DNA of 10,018 bases from an uncultured Lachnoanaerobaculum sp. (lineage in GTDB: Bacteria > Bacillota > Clostridia > Lachnospirales > Lachnospiraceae): NCBI GenBank assembly GCA_938041725.1, contig CALISX010000582.1, positions 1-10,018 of the forward strand. Reading direction: 5' to 3'. Both the position numbers and the translations under genes were made by a program. Below the pieces are notes generated by a model. It ran no database searches, was not told the origin of the DNA, and saw only the letters and a list, made by a program, of their open reading frames with translations. Positions 6,280 to 10,018 of this stretch are shown in pieces (position 1 is the first letter of the stretch; every line of letters begins with the position of its first letter).

Positions 6280-7167
6280 ATGGCGGATATTGCAACCCCT
6301 GGGAAAACCATTGAGATTCTTCAAAAATACAATTTTCGTTTTCGAAAAAGCCTGGGGCAGAATTTCCTCATTGATCCCGGAGTGATTGACAAAATTATAA
6401 AGGCTTCCTCCATTACAGGGGAGGATCTGGTGATTGAAATCGGCCCCGGCATCGGCTCCTTAACCCAGGCTCTGGGAAGGAAGGCGGGGGCTGTGCTGGC
6501 AGTGGAGCTGGATCAAAACCTGATTCCTATTTTAGAGGAAAACCTGGCGGAGCTTCAAAATATCTGTATTATACAGGGGGATATTTTGAAGACAGATTTG
6601 TCTGCCTTGATTTTAGAGAGGAAAAGCCAAAATCCCGGACTTCTAAATGTTCGGGTAGTGGCAAACCTACCCTATTACATCACCACGCCCATTATGATGG
6701 ATCTATTGGAAAAGAGACTGGGGTTAAAAAGTATTACTGTAATGATCCAAAGGGAGGTGGCGGATCGGATGACAGCGGCTCCCGGCACCAAGGAGTATGG
6801 AGCCCTTTCCCTGGCGGTACAATACTATGCTGCTCCTGAAATTGCAGGAAATGTGCCTCCCAACTGCTTTCTTCCCAGACCCCAGGTGGGTTCTGCTATT
6901 GTCCGTTTGGACCTGTTTGAAGCGCCGCCGGTAAAAACCAGGGATGAAAAGCTGATGTTTCAGCTGATCCGAGGGGCCTTTAACCAAAGAAGGAAAACTC
7001 TTTTGAACGCTTTAAGCAATTCTTCAGATTTGTCCTTCTCGAAAAATTCCATTATTCATGCTATAATGAAGGTTGGACTAGAAGAAAAAATCAGAGGAGA
7101 GGCTCTTAGTCTTTCCCAGTTCGCTTCCTTAACGGATGCATTGCTTTCCGGTAAGAGCGCCATTTAG
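6280..7167 (+). CDS. rsmA: 16S rRNA (adenine(1518)-N(6)/adenine(1519)-N(6))-dimethyltransferase RsmA
   Basis: This is a 295-residue SAM-dependent methyltransferase (KsgA/RsmA). It dimethylates two adjacent adenines near the 3' end of 16S rRNA during late 30S maturation, and its loss commonly causes kasugamycin resistance. Motif I is VIEIGPGIGSLT (51-62), and the catalytic motif IV is NLPYYI (129-134). FRKSLGQNFLID near the N-terminus and NQRRKT in the C-terminal domain are typical of the family. ATG 6280 is chosen because AGGAG (6270-6274) lies five bases upstream. A TTG at 6232 would run into tatD and lacks an RBS. The gap from tatD is ten bases. The coding sequence near 7039-7067 also contains a probable promoter for the next gene. 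Confidence 0.96.
   Translation: MADIATPGKTIEILQKYNFRFRKSLGQNFLIDPGVIDKIIKASSITGEDLVIEIGPGIGSLTQALGRKAGAVLAVELDQNLIPILEENLAELQNICIIQGDILKTDLSALILERKSQNPGLLNVRVVANLPYYITTPIMMDLLEKRLGLKSITVMIQREVADRMTAAPGTKEYGALSLAVQYYAAPEIAGNVPPNCFLPRPQVGSAIVRLDLFEAPPVKTRDEKLMFQLIRGAFNQRRKTLLNALSNSSDLSFSKNSIIHAIMKVGLEEKIRGEALSLSQFASLTDALLSGKSAI
7039..7067 (+). promoter_or_regulatory. Internal promoter inside rsmA, for the NlpC/P60 gene
   Basis: TATAAT at 7062-7067 is preceded by TGC, making an extended -10 (TGnTATAAT). TCGAAA at 7039-7044 gives four of six -35 matches, with a 17-base spacer. Transcription would start near 7074, about 100 bases before the hydrolase ATG at 7177. It would allow the wall enzyme to be expressed apart from the translation genes upstream. 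Confidence 0.5.
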
Positions 7168-7176
7168 AGAAAGAAC

Positions 7177-8928
7177 ATGGATAAAGATAATAAAGAACCA
7201 AAGAAACAAAATCAAAGTGATTATGACGTTTTCGGGAACCGAAAAGCTTCCGGTAAGAAAAAAAACAGCAGCTCTCTGCGTGGTCTTCTGGATGAGGAGG
7301 ATTCCTCTAAGCAAAAGAAAAGCAAAGAGACCGAGTCTCCAGCCCCTGTCAATGTATTTTCCCAGCACTATAAAAAAATCCTGGTGGGAGCCCTTGGCTC
7401 TGTGGCAGCAGCAGCTGTGATCGGACTTTCTGTAGCTGGGATGGGGCATCCCAAAACCGAGGGGACTGAAGCAGAAAGCACTCCGCCTACAGAAACCAGT
7501 GTGGAGGTGATGGCTCTGTCCCCAGAGGGAGCTCAGTTTCCGTCTTTGGAGGTAACCCTTCCCACAGAGCCTCCGGCCCCGGAGTTTATCCGGTTGGGAG
7601 TGGAGCATTCCATTGTAGCCAAGCTTCAGCAGCGTCTTATGGAACTGGGTTTTATGGATGTGGACGAGCCCACAGAGTATTTTGGTAATTATACAGAAGC
7701 TGCTGTAAAGATTTTTCAAAGACAGAACAATCTGGATCAGGATGGTATTATCGGTCCGGCCACACTGCCCCTTTTGATGAATATTGACGCCAAGTCCTAT
7801 GCGGCGAAAATGGGAGATGTGGGAGATGATATTACCCGGATCCAGAACCGCCTCTATGAGCTGGGATATCTGGCAGAAAGCAGTATGGTCAGCGGCACCT
7901 TTGACGATCACACAGAGGCAGGGGTGCGAAAGCTCCAGCAAATGAACAATCTGTCAGAGGACGGCCGGGTGGGAACCGAGACCGTGAACCTTCTGTACTC
8001 CGATGAGGTAAAGGCCAATATGCTGGTGTACGGAGAAAAAAGCGAAGTGGTGGAGGCAGTGCAAAAGCGCCTGTTTGATCTGGGATATATGACCACCACC
8101 CCCGACGGCACCTATGGAAGTGACACCAGCATCGCAGTGAAGGCCTTCCAGTCAAAGAACGATCTGGTGGTGGACGGCTATCTTGGTCCCTCCACCAGGG
8201 CAGTGATTTTGTCCGGCAATGCCAAGCCCAATGGCATGACGGTGGGGGATCAAAGCGACCAGGTGGCCAAGGTCCAGTATCTGCTGGCCAAGTGGGGATA
8301 TATGGGAAATTCCGGCGTCACCGGCTACTATGGGGAGGCCACCCAGGCGGCAGTGATGGCTTTCCAGCAAAGAAACGGTTTGTCTGCTGACGGTCGGGTG
8401 GGGGCCATGACCATCGCCAAGCTTACCTCTGACAATGTGGTGCGTCCCGCAGCCAGCACTCCTAGAAACAGGGGAGGCGACAGCCGAAGCGGTGGCGGTG
8501 GCGGCGGCGGAAACGCCGGAGGAGGGGGCGGTGGCGGCGGCAGCGCAGCACCGGTGTATACCGGAGGCGGCGGTGTGGGCACCATGCTAAACCTTGCTTC
8601 CTCAAAGGTGGGTTCTCCCTATGTTTGGGGGTCTAAGGGCCCCAATGCCTTTGACTGCTCCGGCTTTGTATACTGGGTTCTGAACAGTTCTGGTGTGAGC
8701 CAGTCCTATATGACCTCCTCCGCCTGGCGAAATGCAGGCAGATATACCAGAGTCAGCTCCTTCTCCCAGCTTCAGGCCGGTGATATTATTGTGGTATCCG
8801 GCCATGTAGGTATTGTGGCTGGAGGCGGTACAGTAATTGATGCATCCTCTGCCAATGGAAGAGTGGTGCAGCGGTCTCTAAGCGGCTGGTGGCAGAACAA
8901 TTTCATCGTAGGATGGAGAGTATTCTAA
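7177..8928 (+). CDS. Membrane-anchored NlpC/P60 endopeptidase with four peptidoglycan-binding repeats
   Basis: This is a 583-residue cell-wall hydrolase. A 65-residue, lysine- and serine-rich segment precedes one membrane helix (about 68-87), so the N-terminus is probably cytoplasmic and the rest outside. An acidic Thr/Pro-rich stretch (93-135) leads to four PG_binding_1 repeats (about 144-202, 214-274, 287-346, 357-416). A glycine-rich linker (about 433-466) and a C-terminal NlpC/P60 domain (about 468-583) complete it. Cys494 (DCSGF) and His543 (SGHVGIV) are the expected catalytic pair. The third position, usually His, is Asp555 (VIDASS). The family cuts gamma-D-Glu-diamino acid bonds in stem peptides. 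ATG 7177 lies nine bases after rsmA with only a weak RBS, AGAGAAAGA. The promoter inside rsmA probably adds expression, and a terminator follows the stop. Role in growth, septation or sporulation cannot be read from the sequence. Confidence 0.93.
   Translation: MDKDNKEPKKQNQSDYDVFGNRKASGKKKNSSSLRGLLDEEDSSKQKKSKETESPAPVNVFSQHYKKILVGALGSVAAAAVIGLSVAGMGHPKTEGTEAESTPPTETSVEVMALSPEGAQFPSLEVTLPTEPPAPEFIRLGVEHSIVAKLQQRLMELGFMDVDEPTEYFGNYTEAAVKIFQRQNNLDQDGIIGPATLPLLMNIDAKSYAAKMGDVGDDITRIQNRLYELGYLAESSMVSGTFDDHTEAGVRKLQQMNNLSEDGRVGTETVNLLYSDEVKANMLVYGEKSEVVEAVQKRLFDLGYMTTTPDGTYGSDTSIAVKAFQSKNDLVVDGYLGPSTRAVILSGNAKPNGMTVGDQSDQVAKVQYLLAKWGYMGNSGVTGYYGEATQAAVMAFQQRNGLSADGRVGAMTIAKLTSDNVVRPAASTPRNRGGDSRSGGGGGGGNAGGGGGGGGSAAPVYTGGGGVGTMLNLASSKVGSPYVWGSKGPNAFDCSGFVYWVLNSSGVSQSYMTSSAWRNAGRYTRVSSFSQLQAGDIIVVSGHVGIVAGGGTVIDASSANGRVVQRSLSGWWQNNFIVGWRVF
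7606..8424 (+). repeat. Four tandem PG_binding_1 domain repeats
   Basis: Four copies of about 60 codons each share the pattern V.K.Q..L.ELGYM followed by G.Y...T..AV..FQ..N.L..DG..G..T. The approximate copies are 7606-7782, 7816-7998, 8035-8214 and 8245-8424. They have diverged at the DNA level, so this is an old domain multiplication and not a recent duplication. Confidence 0.85.
8491..8541 (+). repeat. Low-complexity glycine-codon (GGN) linker
   Basis: Nearly every codon is GGC, GGT, GGA or GGG (residues 439-455), broken once by Asn-Ala. It links the binding repeats to the catalytic domain. Such G-rich runs are prone to length change and sequencing error. Confidence 0.8.
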
Positions 8929-8938
8929 GTGAAAAGAT

Positions 8939-8983
8939 GCGGGAGCCGGGAAGTGAAAGATTGCTTCCCGGCTCCCGTTTGTT
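8939..8983 (+). terminator. Terminator after the NlpC/P60 gene
   Basis: A 14-bp perfect stem pairs 8940-8953 (CGGGAGCCGGGAAG) with 8964-8977 around a ten-base loop, eleven bases after the stop codon. The following tract, TTTGTTG, is only moderately U-rich, so some read-through into the next hairpins is likely. Confidence 0.8.
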
Positions 8984-9001
8984 GTGCGCCTGGCGGCGCA
9001 C
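8984..9001 (+). other. Second compact hairpin after the operon
   Basis: GTGCGCC (8984-8990) and GGCGCAC (8995-9001) pair perfectly over a TGGC loop. It is followed by GTTTC, too short for a good terminator. It may act as a backup to the stem before it or as a 3'-end stabiliser. Confidence 0.45.
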
Positions 9002-9035
9002 GTTTCTATATGCAGAAGAAATTCTGAAAAGAAGG

Positions 9036-9062
9036 AGGAGCAGGTCTTAACCTGCTTTTTTT
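9036..9062 (+). terminator. Strong intrinsic terminator upstream of udp
   Basis: AGCAGGT (9039-9045) pairs with ACCTGCT (9050-9056) over a CTTA loop. A run of seven T residues (9056-9062) follows. An RBS-like AAGGAGGAG just upstream (9032-9040) serves no start codon. It insulates udp from the operon before it. Confidence 0.85.
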
Positions 9063-9080
9063 GTATGAGAGATGCAGAGT

Positions 9081-9108
9081 TTTGCTGTTATGGCAAATGT
9101 GGTATAAT
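9081..9108 (+). promoter_or_regulatory. Promoter of udp (extended -10)
   Basis: TGG followed by TATAAT (9103-9108) forms an extended -10. The -35 is weak: TTTGCT at 9081-9086 with a 16-base spacer, or TTGCTG at 9082-9087 with 15. Transcription would begin near 9115, about 40 bases before the start codon. It lies after the terminator at 9036-9062, so udp starts its own unit. Confidence 0.65.
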
Positions 9109-9153
9109 ATGCACAGAAGGAAGGACGAGAGTGCATCGGAAAGGGAGAAAATG

Positions 9154-9945
9154 ATGGTTGATTATACACAGGGGGCCGGTGTGCAGTACCACATCGGTAC
9201 AGCCCGGGGGCAAGTGGGAGAGTATGTAATTTTACCCGGTGATCCCAAACGCTGTAAAAAAATTGCTGCTTATTTTGAGAAGGGGGAGCCGGTGGCAGAC
9301 AGCAGGGAATTTGTCACCTATACGGGCTTTTTAGAGGGTGTGAAGGTTTCTGTTACCTCTACGGGTATTGGAGGCCCCTCTGCTGCCATTGCTCTGGAGG
9401 AGCTGGTGCGCTGCGGGGCCCGTACCTTTGTCCGGGTGGGAACCTGCGGAGGCATTGCTTTGGATGTAAAGGGGGGAGATTTGGTGATTGCCACAGGGGC
9501 CATCCGTATGGAGGGCACCAGCAAAGAATATGCTCCCATTGAATTTCCGGCCTTGGCGGATTTTACAGTGACCTCTGCTTTGGTGCAGGGGGCAGAGAAT
9601 CTGAAGAAAAAAGTTCATTTAGGGGTGGTGCAGTGTAAGGATGCTTTTTACGGTCAGCATGAACCGGAAATGATGCCTGTGGGCTATGAGCTGGAAAACA
9701 AGTGGCAGGCTTGGAAAAAACTGGGGGTTTTGGCTTCTGAGATGGAATCTGCCGCATTGTTTACTGTGGGAAGCTTTCTAAAGGTGCGAGTGGGATCTGT
9801 ATTTTTGGTGGTGGCCAACCAGGAACGGGAACGGGCCGGGCTTTCCAATGACCAGGTGCATGAAACGGCCGGAGCCATTGAGACGGCTGTGGAAGCTTTA
9901 AGGATTTTAATCAAACAGGACAGAGGAGATGGGATAAAGTTGTAG
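9154..9945 (+). CDS. udp: Uridine phosphorylase
   Basis: This is a 263-residue member of the nucleoside phosphorylase (PNP/UDP) family. It cleaves uridine with phosphate to uracil and ribose 1-phosphate in pyrimidine salvage. Phosphate-site signatures are LPGDPKR (27-33), STGIGGPS (69-76) and R94 with T97 in VRVGTCGG. The nucleoside site has the family EMES motif (196-199). Similarity to Escherichia coli Udp is clear throughout, including [22 protein letters not shown] and the LVxAAE-like helix region. Two adjacent ATGs, 9151 and 9154, are possible. AAGGGAG (9141-9147) is better spaced for 9154. Some related enzymes take other nucleosides, so the base preference is inferred. It is transcribed from its own promoter, and an exported protein gene follows 20 bases later. 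Confidence 0.93.
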   Translation: MVDYTQGAGVQYHIGTARGQVGEYVILPGDPKRCKKIAAYFEKGEPVADSREFVTYTGFLEGVKVSVTSTGIGGPSAAIALEELVRCGARTFVRVGTCGGIALDVKGGDLVIATGAIRMEGTSKEYAPIEFPALADFTVTSALVQGAENLKKKVHLGVVQCKDAFYGQHEPEMMPVGYELENKWQAWKKLGVLASEMESAALFTVGSFLKVRVGSVFLVVANQERERAGLSNDQVHETAGAIETAVEALRILIKQDRGDGIKL

Positions 9946-9965
9946 CTCTCTTATAGGAGGAGAAT

Positions 9966-10018
9966 ATGAAAAGAAGAATCATATCAGGGGGAATGGCAGT
10001 ATGTCTTGTCCTTTCTCT
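9966..10018 (+). CDS. Start of a probable exported protein (3' end outside window)
   Basis: ATG 9966 follows an excellent RBS (AGGAGGAG, 9955-9962), 20 bases after udp. Only 17 whole codons are present: MKRRIISGGMAVCLVLS. The Lys-Arg-Arg start and hydrophobic run look like a signal peptide. No lipobox is reached with certainty. By context, it could be a nucleoside-binding lipoprotein of the BMP type feeding substrate to udp, but nothing in the visible residues proves this. Confidence 0.7.
   Translation, partial: MKRRIISGGMAVCLVLS

Noticed and set aside
8328..8585. Proline-rich reverse-strand frame opposite the hydrolase linker
   Set aside because: It is the antisense reading of the glycine-codon linker and has no plausible start signal or family likeness.
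9061..9150. N-terminal extension of uridine phosphorylase from a TTG at 9061
   Set aside because: It starts inside a terminator T-tract and would include the udp promoter. The added residues have no family match, and a good RBS precedes 9151/9154.

Overview
The window reads as chromosomal, housekeeping-type DNA from a Gram-positive Clostridia, most likely a member of the Lachnospiraceae. This rests on strong AGGAGG-type ribosome binding sites, tight same-strand operons, U-tailed hairpin terminators and protein sequences that look like Lachnospiraceae versions. Every gene I can support is on the + strand. I see no mobile element, phage gene, CRISPR array, tRNA or rRNA.

Layout. (1) 1-474 is the C-terminal end of a transketolase, followed by a possible 17-codon ORF and an intrinsic terminator (554-587). 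(2) 605-2110 holds a well-formed promoter and a PurF-like gene. It belongs to a paralogous group whose glutaminase half has lost its catalytic residues, while the PRPP site and the iron-sulfur cysteines remain. In this copy the reading frame is broken once, near 940. (3) 2124-8928 is a six-gene operon: a FabT-like MarR regulator, methionyl-tRNA synthetase (metG), a TraX-family membrane protein, a TatD-family DNase, the 16S rRNA dimethyladenosine transferase RsmA, and a membrane-anchored NlpC/P60 cell-wall hydrolase with four peptidoglycan-binding repeats. Intergenic gaps are 3 to 22 bases. An extended -10 promoter inside rsmA probably gives the hydrolase its own transcription. (4) 8939-9062 is a cluster of three hairpins, two of them good terminators. 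(5) 9082-10018 has a new promoter, uridine phosphorylase (udp), and the first 17 codons of a probable secreted or lipid-anchored protein.

How the genes relate. metG-tatD-rsmA is a common Firmicutes translation and RNA-maturation neighbourhood. The usual rnmV (ribonuclease M5) between tatD and rsmA is absent, and a traX gene lies between metG and tatD. The regulator at the head of the operon has its own promoter, which carries small inverted repeats suited to autoregulation. Uridine phosphorylase followed by an exported protein suggests a nucleoside uptake and salvage unit, but too little of the last gene is present to confirm this.

No wholly new multi-gene system is evident. The points most worth following are the PurF paralog without a glutaminase active site and its frameshift, the short ORF before the transketolase terminator, the strong hairpin at the start of tatD, and the internal promoter for the wall hydrolase.
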